From Tillus elongatus (lineage: Eukaryota > Arthropoda > Insecta > Coleoptera > Cleridae), in contig OZ023268.1 of assembly GCA_964006375.1 (NCBI GenBank), positions 83,649,835 to 83,713,834 of the forward strand: 64,000 bases of DNA, read 5' to 3'. Below, in pieces: positions 1 through 15,544 of this stretch. Below the pieces are notes generated by a model, which did no database searches, was not told where the DNA came from, and saw only the letters and a program-made list of their open reading frames with translations. How positions within the stretch are numbered: position 1 is the first letter of the stretch; each line of letters starts with the position of its first letter. The position numbers and the translations under genes were made by a program.

Positions 1-1970
<1,970 letters not shown>

Positions 1971-2054
<84 letters not shown>
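1971..2054. repeat. (TA)n microsatellite
   Basis: About 42 TA units with no recognisable element at either edge. Confidence 0.98.
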
Positions 2055-2057
<3 letters not shown>

Positions 2058-2379
2058 CTATCCCTACAATTTGAAAGTAACTGCAACTTATGTTCGGTTT
2101 CACAATAGTTTCCCAGTACGGCTTTGTTCCGTGCCACCTCCTCCCCCTCCTGTACATTGAAATTTGACATAGACCTTACATCCAGACCTATACACGTGGG
2201 GATTTTTCATTGGATTCGGCAGTTCTTGTTCTTTGGACTACTGACTTGTATTTCTGGTTCGCTTTTAGTACACACAGCGGTGTGGTCGGCTTATTAATTA
2301 ATGAATTCCTCTCACCTGTGTCTCGAGATCTTATTTCTGAAATGGTGCATTTTTTACCTTGTTTCTAGTAATAACCCTA

Positions 2380-2837
2380 AGTGTTTCAGTGGTTGAAACG
2401 TGTATGTGTCGTGATTTCGTGATATGTGACATATTACGCACCGATGTGCATAATGTGAACATTCGAATTAAGGATTTGCTGTCTGTGCCTAACCATAACT
2501 GAATATTAACATGTGATCTCTTTCGTGCCATGTTTGCAGCGTGTACAATAGTATACTGGGGGATATGAAAAAGTGATCCACGCGATCATTCAGGGGGCTA
2601 TTTTCGGCTATTTGCATTGTAGACAGTGATGTATATGCGTGTATGTATGTGTGTGTGTGTGCGTATGTAAGCAGGGCCCTGCTTCCTATTTTCTTCGTTT
2701 TTGATTTTGCTTCCATTCTCATCTTATCCTTTCTCTTCATACTGTACTTTCCGCTTTTGCAGTACTTATTGTATGAGGTGCTGATGTGTGACCATTGTTT
2801 GGAGTTATTGACTCGCGTCTCGCACTACCTTTTGCCA

Positions 2838-2935
<98 letters not shown>

Positions 2936-3093
2936 GATAATGTGTATGGGTTAAGTGGGAGAGCAGAGCACATATTCGGGGATTCAACTCAATGCCGCTC
3001 TTGTACTACATTGAAGGTTTCTATTTTTTGTGAATTTTGTATTGTTTTTTTTTGGTTGTAGTGCAAATAATGATTTATTATTATTACTATCGA
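2380..3093 (+). mobile_element. LINE 3' fragment (C-terminal codons plus 3' UTR, ATT tail)
   Basis: Around 2430-2500 one frame reads RTDVHNVNIRIKDLLSVP, matching the C-terminal end of the LINE at 5.2-7.4 kb (EAHNVNIRNKK). It is followed by a GT-rich stretch (2641-2662), then 2933-3060 resembles that LINE's 3' UTR (ggttaagtgg.. agagcagag). A short degenerate ATT run at 3073-3087 corresponds to its tail. A (TA)n array at 2839-2932 interrupts the 3' UTR. The fragment is 5'-truncated, as expected for LINE insertion. Confidence 0.6.
2839..2932. repeat. (TA)n microsatellite inside a LINE 3' UTR
   Basis: About 47 TA units between tttgccag and gtggataatg. Confidence 0.98.
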
Positions 3094-3434
3094 CTTTAGC
3101 CAAAAGGGCTTTCACACTCTCTTAAAGGGGAAGCCTTACTCGTCCCAGGTATCTCAGATACCAAAGGGACGGAGCTCATATGGGGCTCTTTCCAAGTTAT
3201 CAAGCTCTGAACGCGATACATCCTCATTCATTTCCCAGGAATATCCGCACGGTGTGGGCAGTGGCAAGTATTCCCGCAAAACAGAGGCGTAGGGCTGCTT
3301 TATCGTGGTGGGTCTCTTTCTACTTCTACATTTCCACAACCACCCTTCATGCATAAACAGCAGGAAACATTTCTTGGGAACAAACCTCAAGGCGTATTCT
3401 CGTAGACCTATATTTTGTTTACAAAACTCTCAAT

Positions 3435-3829
3435 AGAGTCAGAGATAGAACCTCGGTGATTTAAGGGTAAGAACGTGTGGCTCTGAACCGAAGGGTACTG
3501 GGTTCGATCACAGGGTACTCCTTTCACTTTTTCAGTACAAACTGTAATATTAACAAACAAAAAAAAACCAGCCGAGGTTCTGGCATTGTATTTGAGCAAG
3601 TTGAATGTCTGCACGTTCCGCCCTTCGGAGGGGGCGTAAATCCGTCGGTCCCGTGTCCATGCGGTGTTGGGCACGTTAAAGATACCTACCCTCCTTACAG
3701 AAAGGCAGGGGTTCGGCAAAATTTCTAGGATAGTGAGGTGAAACTGCTCCCTGGAGTCGGTGATTGGCCATAGTCGCGGAAATAGGCCGACGTTAAAGAA
3801 ACAAAACAGATAGACAGAGTCAGAGATAG
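3435..3829 (+). mobile_element. tRNA-derived SINE, copy 1, with target site duplication
   Basis: The body (3449-3815) starts with a tRNA-like head: A-box-like segment, a CTCTGAA-type anticodon loop, and a B box (GGTTCGAT). A conserved body block follows (ggcacgttaaaga ... ggccgacgttaaagaaac). It is flanked by a perfect 14-bp direct repeat, agagtcagagatag, at 3435-3448 and 3816-3829, the target site duplication of a LINE-driven insertion. Confidence 0.9.
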
Positions 3830-5149
3830 CTGCAACATCCCAGTTCAATTCAAAGTAAGGGTTTGTCCACGTACTGTTCGTAAACCTAGCATACAGGGTA
3901 GTAAATTCCACGGAACTAACTATGGGAAATACAACCCTCTCAGCAGAGTAGTTAGTAGTAGTAACAGCTTTTGTTCAGACTTTGATATGTTTGGCATGTT
4001 ATATAGGCAGTTTAGGTCAAATGTGCGTAGAGCTTTAAATATGTGAAGTATTGTAGCATTGTTTATGTGTTTTCTTGTATAAATCTGTAATTTACTTTGT
4101 ATATTATGTAAAATGCCAACTGGGTTAATAAATATTATCCATATTCTTATTAATATTAATATTATTATTGGATAGCATTTCACATTAAGACTGATAAATT
4201 GGTCACAGATTGTACATACAAGTGATTAATTGTGCTAACCTCAAAATACGACCGGCCGCCCATTTCCTTTTTTATATAAGCACTATACTCTGTCGAGGCG
4301 CCCCTGATTGGATAACCCGGCAACGGGCCAGGCATAGGGTCTTTCCATGCATCTCGGACAGGGTATACCCTGATTTCCCCTGTTCCTTCTCATTTTCTTC
4401 GTGTTCCTTGAAAATTTGCATCCGACACTCTCATAACAGCTGTTGTCGGCTCGAGATGGAAGACGTGACGTTGAAATACCAACTAGTAATTAATTACAAA
4501 AGAGTTGTACAAGTCGGAGATTCAAAAGACCTAGATAAGGGTGTTTGTGTTTGCTTTTTTTTGTCATTAATTTGTTGTGTGCTTTTTAAAGTACTCAGGA
4601 GCGTCCTCTTATTTTAAGTTAATCTTAGAATTTATTAGAAGAGACATTGTATTATAAATTTCTACATTTAAACATTTTATGTGGGATAGTCCATCGGGAA
4701 CGTAATAGAGATTTTTAATAAGATACACAGAAGAAAATCTCAAACCATTATAAGAAAAAAAATCTTAATACTACCTTTCCTTTCACAATCCAAGTCTAAA
4801 GGAGATGTCACCTTTGCAACGCTTGCTTTTTAAATTAACTAATGCGCAGCTATTCAAAAATCAGCAATAAACAAAGGGCATTATTAGGATAAAAGTCGCA
4901 ATAAATTGTGAGCTACGAAAAATTCTCTTAAAACGCTGCAGATTTTTAGGTCCTTTGTATCAGCTGTTATTTTCAATAACAATGTTAAAAATTAACTCGT
5001 GTTTTAGGAAGAAATCTGGGATCTTTTTTGCCATGTCTTAATTTATAAAATTGCTTCCCGAATCAATAAATAGCAATACCACCATAGAAAATTTACTTAA
5101 ATTAAATCAAGGGAGACCTTTGTATATTACTGGCACAAATTATTTACGG
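3830..5149. other. Unassigned stretch
   Basis: AT-rich DNA. The 135-codon plus-strand frame at 4210-4617 is biased toward aromatic and cysteine residues and has no domain I recognise. I see no repeat shared with the rest of the window. Confidence 0.4.
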
Positions 5150-5489
5150 AGTCGGACATAGATACAAAGATTCATATGTTTAATTCTATTATACTCTCAA
5201 TATTTGAGCAACATACACCGCTCGTGGAGCGCAGGGTTACGAAACCAAAAGCTGAATGGTTAACCCTTGATTTAAAAATGATGATGAAAAATAGGGATGA
5301 GGCTTTGCGGAGGTACAAGAGTACCAAGTCTCCTTGTGACTGGAACAGGTTATAAACAGTTACGAAATTTAACAGTGACAACTGTAAGAAGAGAAAAATA
5401 TAACCACCTCAATTTCAGAATAAACCGCGCCGGACTTGGACTGCATTGCGTAATCTTAGTGTACATTGAGGGGGCAATTATCATGCAAT

Positions 5490-6804
5490 TCCTGATGATA
5501 TATCTGACCCTAATAGTATAAACTCTTACTTTTCTCAATTTTTTCAGAGTGTCAACACTAATTGTGATTCCAAAATTAATTTCTATAATAATAATGAATT
5601 TGATAATAACTGTGATAAGTTTTCTTTTAGAATGACGGATACTCGGGAAGTTAACGAAGTAGTTCATAATCATAAATAGGATATTCGGGTGTGGATAACA
5701 TTACACTGAAAATGCTGCAGTTGTCGACGACAGTCATAAATATTGTCATGGTGCACATCATAAATTGTTGTATAGAAAATATCTACTTTCCAAAGTTATG
5801 GAAAAAGGCAGTGGGTGTACCGCTTGCTAAGTGCTCGAGCCCCCGGTTCTTTTCTGATTTGCGCATTATCAGCATACTTCCAGTTCTTTCAAAAAATTTT
5901 GAAAAAATGTTATATAAACAAATTTATCAGTATGTTATGGATCGGTGGATAATTACCAAGGTTCAATGCAGATTCCGACCGGGGTTTAGTACAGCTACAG
6001 CCCTGGCGGGCGTTACTGTGGATGTTTTTGAGGCGCTTGATGCTGGCTTGGCCAGTGTGCTTGTCTTTCTCGACTTCTCAAAGGCATTTGACACTGTTAG
6101 TCATGAGTTACTCTGTGCCAAGCTGAAATATTATGGTTTTGATACTCCTGCCTTGAGTCTGATGCGTTCCTATTTAACTGACAGGTATCAGTGTGTCTCT
6201 TATAATCATGTAACATCTGGTGAGCTGGAGATCCGTTCGGGTGTACCTCAGGGTTCTGTTCTGGGTCCACTGTTCTTCTTGATCTAAAATTGTTCTATTC
6301 AAATAGGCATGCTTTGAGTATGAGGCTGAGGGTTCAGTTGTCGCAGACCCTTGTGCTCTCTCACTTCAACTATTGCAACTTTGTTTACATGCCCTGTTTG
6401 GATTCATTGGATAGGTATGTAGTTCAGAGGGTTCAGAACTGGCGTTGTCGTTTTACCTTTGGTCTGAGTAGACGAGAGCGTGTATTTGGGAGGATTCGTG
6501 ATTTGCGATGGCTTTCTATGGACAACAGATTCAAGTTTCATTTGCTTACTTATGTCTATAAAATATTGAATTGTCAAGACGTTCCGACTAATTTAAGTCG
6601 CCACTTTTCATTGCGCTCTGAGGCTCACAACGTGAATATAAGAAATAAAAAATGGGTCTGCCACGATTTCATACTGTAATGTTTAAGAGATCATTTGTTT
6701 ACAGTTCCATCAAACTACTTACCTGTCTTCCAGATGATTTTAAACGGTATAACCTGAATAAGTTCAAATACAAGGTGAGAGAGTTTTTGTTTTGTAGTCA
6801 GTGA
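5490..6804 (+). pseudogene. LINE ORF2 remnant (reverse transcriptase and C-terminal domain)
   Basis: ORF2 of a LINE copies element RNA at the nicked target. Codons 5490-5690 read FSQFFQSVNTNCDSK ... FRMTDTREVNEVV, then a frameshift leads into the RT core at 5691-6287. Visible RT motifs are LRIISILPVLSKNFEKML, CRFRPGFSTATAL, LVFLDFSKAFDTVSHELL (first catalytic Asp) and GVPQGSVLGPLFF. The palm segment with the second catalytic motif (F/YADD) is absent. The sequence jumps at about 6288 to the post-RT region: SQTLVLSHFNYCNFVY, QRVQNWRCRFTFGLSRRE. A further frame change near 6650 gives TVMFKRSFVYSS and VREFLFCSQ before a stop at 6804. It cannot encode active RT. Confidence 0.85.
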
Positions 6805-7213
6805 TGCGAAGTTCTGTGGGGACTGAGTTGGTCTGTGCGCATGGACGTGTGCGCGTGGGTCTGTGTGTGTTTGTCTGAGTGTGCGTGCATGTCTCTGTAC
6901 GTGCGTGCTTGTCTCTCTGCGTGTGAGTGGGTATATGGGTGTGTGTGTATGCGGTGTATGTGTTCGGTGAGTTCTTGAGATGTTGATGCAAGGGTGGAGA
7001 TGCTGGGTGAGGATAATGGTTTGCGAATGGTTTGGGTTTGCTTTTTGCGTTTGAAGCGTTTGTTCGCCATGCATTTGTGTTTTCCTGTAAACAATCTGTG
7101 CGGTGGTTAAGTGGAATAGCAGAGTTTGCTAGACTTCGCCATCGTGCGGGTTGGTATGTATCATTTTTGATTGTAATGTATCTTTTTGTTAGTTTTCTTT
7201 TTCAATAAAGGTC

Positions 7214-7832
<619 letters not shown>

Positions 7833-7876
<44 letters not shown>
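7833..7876. repeat. (CT)n microsatellite
   Basis: About 22 CT units. Confidence 0.97.
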
Positions 7877-7880
<4 letters not shown>

Positions 7881-7970
7881 TCTATTCTACAGAAGGACCC
7901 TGTCAGTGTCCAAGAAATTATAAGTATTGTTTAAATAGTATCGTGTTTTCGCTTGTTTTAGTGTATCTTA

Positions 7971-8247
<277 letters not shown>

Positions 8248-8427
8248 GTGCTTCTGACATATTGGTGAACGAGGATAGTCATCATGCCGCGCTTGAGATA
8301 ACACTTATAATTGATCGTCCGATAAACAAACACCCTGTGAATATACCTACATCCTTCCGATACTCATTTCGCAAAGCCAATTTTCCTGGTTTATATAGCC
8401 ACCGCTCTTCAGTTTACTGGACTTGAC

Positions 8428-8936
8428 TTGCCCAGTTCTCAAATATGGACAAAGCCTGCCACAGGTTCTATGCTTTGTTGTACTCAATCATTGATCTCTG
8501 CGTACCCAGGACTTGTTCACGAGTGCGCCGCTGTTACCCATCCTGGTTTGACTCGGTTTTCGAAAGAACAGGTTGTAAGCGCGTTGCTTAAAGTCAAACC
8601 GAAGCACTCATCGGGCCCTCGCCAAATTCCAGATTTTCTGGTCAGGGATTGTGCTCACATACTTGTTTAGCCCTTGACTATACTGTTCCATATATCGCTG
8701 AGGTCTGCTGTATTTTTTAGCACTTGGAAGAAGGCGAAGTCAACACCTCTTCCAAAGGGAGGTGATTCTACGTTGATTGAGAACCATACACAAATTGCTA
8801 TAATGGACAACTTTGCGAAAGTGTTCGAGATTGTCTTGCATGGGATGATTTCGTTTGCGGTAAAAAAAGTGATTATCAGCGCTCAGCATGGCGTCCTGAG
8901 GGGCCGCTCCACGACCACTAACTTAATCAGCATAAC

Positions 8937-9030
<94 letters not shown>

Positions 9031-9920
9031 TACCATGGACAACGGGTCGCAGATGGATGTTTTATACCTGGGCGCTTGATAGATTAAATCACGATATTCT
9101 TTTGAGGAAACTGGATAACATGGGTTTCTCACCGAACTTGCTGAAGTTTATGGGACCCTATCTTCGTGATTGTATTAGTGTTGTCCACTATCATTAGTGT
9201 CAGTCCGTGATGGGTCTTGGCTGAGTCGCGTGTTCCTCAGGGATCTATTCTGGGACCCTTGTTCAATCTGTTTATCAATGATTTCAGATGTCATCGACTT
9301 ACCCCATCCTCTGTATGCGGATGATGTGAAAATCTTCTCATCCATTGCTGGTCTCTGCAATTGTTCAGTGCTTGAGGGATATTTGCCTAAAATTCAACAT
9401 CGGTGCTCCATTAACAACCTCCCACCGAATATTAAAAAAATAATGGTTGTAAAGTCTTATACGCTCAACCGCCGTGTAATCGAGTTCCCATACTCCATAG
9501 ATGGACAGCCTGTTTTAGAACCTGCAACCTTTAAAAACTTGGTGTTATCTTCGACTCGAAACTCTCGTTAGTGGAGAACTATGAACATGTTATTGCTAGG
9601 GCATCGAAGACACTTGGATTTCTTTTTCGCAATTCCCGTTCCTTTTATAATACGGAAACTTTGAGGCTCCCGTTCGGTGCCTATGTGCGGCCGCATCTGG
9701 AATATGCCTGTGTGGTGCGGTCTCCTCTGTATGACGTCCATATAGGGGCTCTTGAAGGTGTTCAACGCAGATTTGTAAAGTTCCTTGCATGCAGAGCGGA
9801 TCATGTGTATCCCGCTACTGGTACACCACAGGCCGATTTACTGTCGAGATTCTTATTGGAGTCTCTGCAGGCTAGGTGTATTTATTCTGCTCTCTCCTTG
9901 ATATATAATTTACTGCACAG
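8428..9920 (+). pseudogene. Jockey-type reverse transcriptase remnant
   Basis: Reverse transcriptase of the LINE, in pieces. Visible in order: LLKVKPKHSSGPRQIPDFL (about 8590), FSTWKKAKSTPLPKGGDS (8720), AQHGVLRGRSTTTNL (8882; family form AQHGF), LDRLNHDILLRKLDNMGF (9077) in another frame, a decayed GVPQGS-type block at about 9233-9260, LYADDVKIF (9315; both catalytic Asp residues kept), and LEYACVVRSPLYD with VQRRFVKFL (9700-9790). The motif A segment (DFSKAF) is disrupted immediately after the (TA)n array, where FYTWALDRLNHD replaces it. Frameshifts occur near 8671, 9195 and 9570. Confidence 0.85.
8941..9028. repeat. (TA)n array inside the RT coding region
   Basis: Interrupted once (ataatat near 8988). 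It lies between two parts of the same RT domain, so it arose or was inserted after the LINE. Confidence 0.97.
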
Positions 9921-10170
9921 TCACACCGATAACTCAAATAATAATAAGCCGATTTCGATCGAATTCAATGAGTGCGTTCCTTCTGCAAATGACTTGGACA
10001 ATCGTTAGCCAGGAAAATATGCCCAGTTTTCCCGAAAAATTTGGTGTTTTCTTTCTCAAAATTTTAATATTTCCGGAAATAACAAAGTTAGGGCAACCAA
10101 ATTTGATTCATGTCACAAAAAGTAAACTATGTACCAAAATTTAGATCCATAGGTAAAAGAAAGTTATAGG
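9921..10170 (+). mobile_element. Helentron-like repeat, right half
   Basis: Carries the right-half signature: cacaccgataactcaaat, a decayed gccgatttcgat, cgttagccaggaaaat, aacaaagttagggcaacc and accaaaatttagatcc. It has no left half or TA array. It lies between the jockey LINE and a SINE head. Confidence 0.75.
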
Positions 10171-10276
10171 CATTTAAAGAAAAGAAAATTGGGTACCACT
10201 GATGACCAGATAAACGCACAAAAGCAAAATATTTTATGTTGATAACAAAATCTATTGGATGTTACAAACAAATTAC

Positions 10277-10332
10277 TACCCAGTACCCTTCGGTTCAGAG
10301 GCACACGTTTTTCCCCTGGTCCACCGAGGCTC
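10277..10332 (-). mobile_element. SINE head fragment (tRNA-like part only)
   Basis: Reverse complement matches only the tRNA-like head of the SINE family (agcctcggtgg ... ctctgaaccgaagggtactggg). The body is absent. Confidence 0.7.
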
Positions 10333-10543
10333 TGTGTCTTGGTATCAATTGTGAACATATCGATCTTTCTACTTGTTAATTAGCTACGACCACCTCAACC
10401 GTTTCACTTATTTAATAAATTCCTAAAATATTGAAAATTCTCTTTTAATAATTAGCTGCAAAATGATTTTCTTTTAAGTTTCAATAATATTCATGTGATT
10501 ATCGAACATCGTATTTAAGTTATAAATAATATTTTTGATGATG

Positions 10544-11668
10544 TTACGAGGGTTAATCAATAAATACCCGCGTTAGGAAGGAATGAAAAGGTAATTTTTG
10601 CACATTTTTTTCAACCCTATCTCTTTTTAGGTCGATACACATTTCCCACGTTTCAGCCATTTCCTTAACCCTTTCAAACAACATTATATGTGAAAATCTT
10701 CAAAATACGCTTCTGTCTCGGCGATAACATCCTCATTTGAGCTAAATGTTTTTCCCAAGCCATGGTTTCTTTTTGGGTAAACAGAAAGAAGTTACAGGGA
10801 GCCAGACTGAGCGGGTACGGTGGGTGCGGCAGTGATTCGTATTGCAGTTCGTGCAATTTGGCCGTCACAATTCTGGATGTATGTGCTGGTGCGTTATCGT
10901 GGTGAAGCAGCACTTTTTTCTTAGCCAAATGGAGCAGTGTCTCCTTAAACTTTTTATCAAATCGGTCCAATAATTTTATATAATACTACCCCGTGGTCGT
11001 TCTTCTTTTCTGCAAAGAGTCCATGAGGATTATTTCCTTGGAATCCTAAAGAATCGTTACCGTGAGCTTTCCAACCAAGGGGGTCATTTTTGAGTGGTTT
11101 GGAGTAGATTCATCTGTAAAAATTAACTGTTTTGACTGTCGCTTAGTCTCTGGCATATAATAATGTATCCAGGTTTTATCAACGGCGACGACTTGAAGAA
11201 AAACTCCTGTGAATTTCGCTTAATAGGGTCCAAACACTGTTTCGACATTAACATCTGTATCTGCTTGTTGTCAATCGAACACCTTTCTCATAGTTAAGTC
11301 CGGTGATTAGCGAGAATCATGTCATTTTTAACAATGCCCTTGATAACCAATTCATAAAGAAACTGATGTCCGGCCACGTTTAAATTCGTGGAACGAATAT
11401 CTTACGGTCGTCATAGATGGTGAAGAGTCGCCATAGACAGCAGCCAACATAGCCTTAATTTTTTTGCATGTTTTTCCATGCATAAATAAAAAAAGGGTTT
11501 ACGGATCGATATTGCACTTTTTCCATGTGATCCAGAACACGAAACACGTGTGATAAAACTAGTAACCAATGAATCTGTCTGAAATTTAGTACGGTGTCGT
11601 TTGACAGATGACAGTACATAACGCCAATGCCAATTTAAGATCTATAAAACCGATAGGTTACCTCGTAA
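10544..11668 (-). mobile_element. Mariner element, inactive
   Basis: Bounded by inverted ends beginning TTACGAGG at 10544 (plus strand) and at 11668 (minus strand). About 1.1 kb long, within the usual 1.2-1.3 kb range after small deletions. It encodes a decayed mariner transposase on the minus strand. Confidence 0.85.
10674..11240 (-). pseudogene. Mariner transposase, C-terminal two thirds
   Basis: Mariner transposases use a DD34D triad for cut-and-paste at TA. Near 11205-11150 a minus-strand frame reads VAVDKTWIHYYMPETKRQSKQ, the first-Asp region, with DE changed to DK. The open C-terminal frame (10674-10970) has LLHHDNAPAHTSRIV (second Asp) and, after exactly 34 residues, the third-Asp position, which is Asn here (SLAPCNFF against the family's APSDFF). 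In-frame stops separate the pieces. The Asn substitution alone should abolish catalysis. Confidence 0.85.
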
Positions 11669-11737
11669 CTCCAATCCCAAATTGCGCGACGTCATCTTTT
11701 GCTAGATTTATATTTCAATGCACGCTGTCGTGAATAG

Positions 11738-12126
11738 TTTAGGTACGGAGTGTGTGTTGTGTGTGTTTTTGTTTCTTTAACGTCGGCCTATTTCCGCGAC
11801 TATGACCAATCACCGACGCCAGGGAGCAGTTTCACCTCACTATCCTGGAAATTTTGCCGAACCCCTGACTTTCTGTAAGGAGGGTAGGGCTCTTTAACGT
11901 GCCCAACGTCGCATGGACACGAGACCGACGGCTTTACGCCCCCTCCGAAGGGGGGAACGCTCAGACATTCAACTTGCTCAAATACAATGCCAGAACCTCG
12001 GTTGATGTAAATGTTACAGTTTGTACTGAAAAAGTGAAAGGAGAACCCTGCGATCGAACCCAGTACCCTTTGGTTCAGAGGCACACGTTCTTACTTCTGA
12101 ACCACAGAGGTTCTTTTAGGTACGGA
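11738..12126 (-). mobile_element. tRNA-derived SINE, copy 2, with target site duplication
   Basis: Full-length family member on the minus strand (body 11750-12114). It is bounded by a perfect 12-bp repeat, tttaggtacgga, at 11738-11749 and 12115-12126. The B box reads as GGTTCGAT on the minus strand near 12050-12060. Confidence 0.92.
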
Positions 12127-12339
12127 AAAATACGAATTGTTATTTATTGACCTACTTTATTGGTTAAATATGCTGTTTATAAATATGTTAACGTAATTGT
12201 TTTAAATAAACTGTTTATTGTAGTCCATAATGATAAAAAAGATATTTTTAAATTCACCTAGTAAATCCAACAACTATATAAGTCGTTTATAATTGTATAT
12301 GTAATTGTATTTATTTACTGCTGTTAGATTTAAAAAAAC
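12127..12339. other. AT-rich unassigned spacer
   Basis: No frame or repeat recognised. Confidence 0.35.
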
Positions 12340-12646
12340 TCTGGACGCAGCAAGTGCGTTATGGCAGTGAATTTTCATAAAAATGTTGTTAATAGCAAAT
12401 ATGTTTTTTAAGAAAGCAGGCATCAAATTTGGTTACCAGTATAATCTATATATTAGAAAAAATGTGCCATGTTTCATCATAATAACTTTATTGTTTGAAA
12501 ACGTACAGAAATTTCAGAAAGTAAACTTAAAGTGTAACCGAAAAAATCCGTTTCTTGGTCAACCTTATAGGTTAATAGCAAATTGAGCTTTTCAAATATG
12601 AAGCATTTAATCAAAATTCGCTACCACAACGCACTCGCTGCGTCCA
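12340..12646 (+). mobile_element. Helentron-like short form with inverted ends
   Basis: Starts ctggacgcagcaagtgcg and ends with the inverse (ccacaacgcactcgctgcg), each containing a short stem-loop (ACGCA/TGCGT type; one end has a C-for-T change). The interior matches the copies at 22179-22494 and 53887-54130 (caaatttggttaccag, gtgccatgtttcatca). It has no TA array. Confidence 0.75.
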
Positions 12647-12850
12647 ACTTACAAACATGCATTATATTTCGATGGAAAATGCAAAAACATAAGGCGTTTT
12701 CGACAAAAAAAAAAATATTATTTGTATCACCAACGACTTATGGGCCACCCTGTGATTGTAGAAATAATTTTTTAAGATGTAGCTCAAGACACCGTATAAT
12801 TAATGTATACAATATTTTTTCATATCTTGTATAATATATTGAGCTTTATT
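12647..12850. repeat. Shared internal block of the Helentron-like family
   Basis: acaaacatgcattat ... catatcttgtataatatattgagcttta recurs in inverted order at 42690-42905 and in the same order at 54610-54830, next to other family blocks. Confidence 0.65.
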
Positions 12851-13796
<946 letters not shown>

Positions 13797-13978
13797 TAAT
13801 ACAAAAGGTTTTTTGATAATTTAAAAACTATATTAAATGTGGCTATTTGTAAACTATTATCATTTATTTACAATGTATTTTTTACAAACCTATTTCAGTC
13901 AATTTACATTTTAAAACACAATCAATGATAAGTAAATTTTGGAGAACCCTATTCTTCACAATACAGTTTTTTAGTCCT

Positions 13979-14007
13979 GACGATCGTTTCGCTAATTAAG
14001 TCATCAG
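13979..14007 (-). ncRNA. Candidate hammerhead core, degenerate (minus arm)
   Basis: On the minus strand: CTGATGA at 14007-14001, a shortened stem II (cttaattagc), GAAAC at 13990-13986 and GTC at 13981-13979. Stem II pairs poorly compared with the plus arm. Confidence 0.35.
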
Positions 14008-14162
14008 AGGGATAAATAAGGGAGAAGATTTAGTTCCGTCGACGTGGGAGTAATAATTCAATGAGTGAAGATTAGAAGGTGTGACGAGCACTGATAAATC
14101 TTCACTCATTCAATGATGACTCCCAAGTCAGCGGATTTGAATCTTTACCTTTATTCATCTCT

Positions 14163-14197
14163 CTGATGACGCTAACTTTGTTAGCGAAACGATCGTC
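14163..14197 (+). ncRNA. Candidate hammerhead ribozyme (plus arm)
   Basis: CTGATGA (14163-14169) is followed by one extra C, a perfect 6-bp stem GCTAAC/GTTAGC with a TTT loop (14171-14185), GAAAC (14186-14190) and the cleavage-type triplet GTC (14195-14197). These are the invariant core pieces of a hammerhead. Helix III is only ACG-AT-CGT, a self-complementary 8-mer, which would favour a dimeric fold as proposed for minimal hammerheads in Penelope-like elements and retrozymes. Helix I is weak (three pairs next to the core). The extra C before stem II is a deviation. Activity is unproven. Confidence 0.5.
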
Positions 14198-14358
14198 AGG
14201 TCTAAAAAACTGTACTGTGATGAATTGGGTTCTCCAAATCGTACTTATCGGTGCTCATCACAGGTTCCAATCTTTACTCACTGAATAGATGCTTGAAAAA
14301 ATTAGCTTAATCAATAACCTAAGTCCGTAATTAAAATCTAGAAAAAATGCAAATACAG

Positions 14359-14359
<1 letters not shown>

Positions 14360-14441
<82 letters not shown>
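14360..14441. repeat. (TA)n microsatellite
   Basis: About 41 TA units with no recognised element on either side. Confidence 0.97.
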
Positions 14442-14446
<5 letters not shown>

Positions 14447-15006
14447 AAAATGAAAAAGATTAAATTTAGTGCTGCGTTCTATGTTATCTGAAAAAGACAA
14501 TATAGGCGACGAAGTGGAATGTAACTTCAACCGCATTAAATTGACGTATAGAAATTTGTTGATTGCAAATGACTTTGTTTTAGTGGGTAGTTGGCATTAT
14601 TATATCTTGTAAGTCATTATATCATGAAGAAAAGCCACTTTGCACTGTCTCATACAGTTCAATTTGACAAGCGTCAACATTTATTTGCTCATGTTTAATC
14701 AAGTAATGGCCAATCTTGAATATGAAGAATAAATGTTGATTGTCTTACCTATTTCATAACCGACGTTCATTCGGGAAAAAGCATTGAATAGGAAAATGAA
14801 AATGACAAAAAATATTATGAAAGAATATACAGGGTGTCATTCAAAATTTTACGGTTGGGGTCACATTTTTTGCAATTGGGTTTGTTTACTGTCATTTCGA
14901 AGCATCTTCACAATTCAGAACTCCGGTTTTTGTTTCAATTTCACACGTCAAACCGTTTAGGAACAACAGCCTCGTAAAACCAATACACACACAAACACAC
15001 ACACAC

Positions 15007-15124
<118 letters not shown>

Positions 15125-15164
15125 TCAACACTTACAGCGTCGCTCGCGAAAATCTGGCACTTTC

Positions 15165-15293
15165 TAACGAATTTTCATTAAGAAAAAACAGCTAGTAGAG
15201 AGGTCACGATGAAAAGCTTTTGAAAAAATTTCTTCACATGAGCGCAAATTTGTGTGCCTAGAACCCAAAACCGAGGTCCCTTACTTACTATCA
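15165..15293 (+). mobile_element. Helentron-like left half, degenerate
   Basis: cgaattttcattaag, cttcacatgagcgcaaattt, cctagaacccaaaaccgagg match the left-half signature in order. A CT run and a (TA)n array follow. Confidence 0.6.
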
Positions 15294-15299
15294 CAAGTT

Positions 15300-15410
<111 letters not shown>

Positions 15411-15544
15411 CTATTGAGTTTTTAGATTCCGCTTCGAATTCTAGATTAAGTCTGATAAAGCATCATATGTCAAAAATGCGTCGTTTTCGACTTACTCGAT
15501 TTTTCGAACATTTTGAAAATGTCACTACTGCGTTTGATAAGACA

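Larger units (their letters stand above)
13928..14251. mobile_element. Foldback element with hammerhead-like motifs on both arms
   Basis: The two ~150-bp arms are inverted copies: gataagtaaattttggag at 13928 against the reverse complement of the arm ending at 14251. A short spacer lies near 14082-14096 (aggtgtgacgagcactg). Each arm carries, reading inward-to-outward, CTGATGA, a stem, GAAAC and GATCGTC. Confidence 0.75.

Noticed and set aside
3408..3911. 167-codon minus-strand frame over the SINE (and similar frames at 11800, 21274, 55076)
   Set aside because: All are shadows of the SINE body, conserved because the SINE is conserved, not because they are coding.
9571..10008. Whole 145-codon frame as LINE protein
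   Set aside because: The last ~30 codons after about 9920 are the start of a Helentron-like right half, not LINE.
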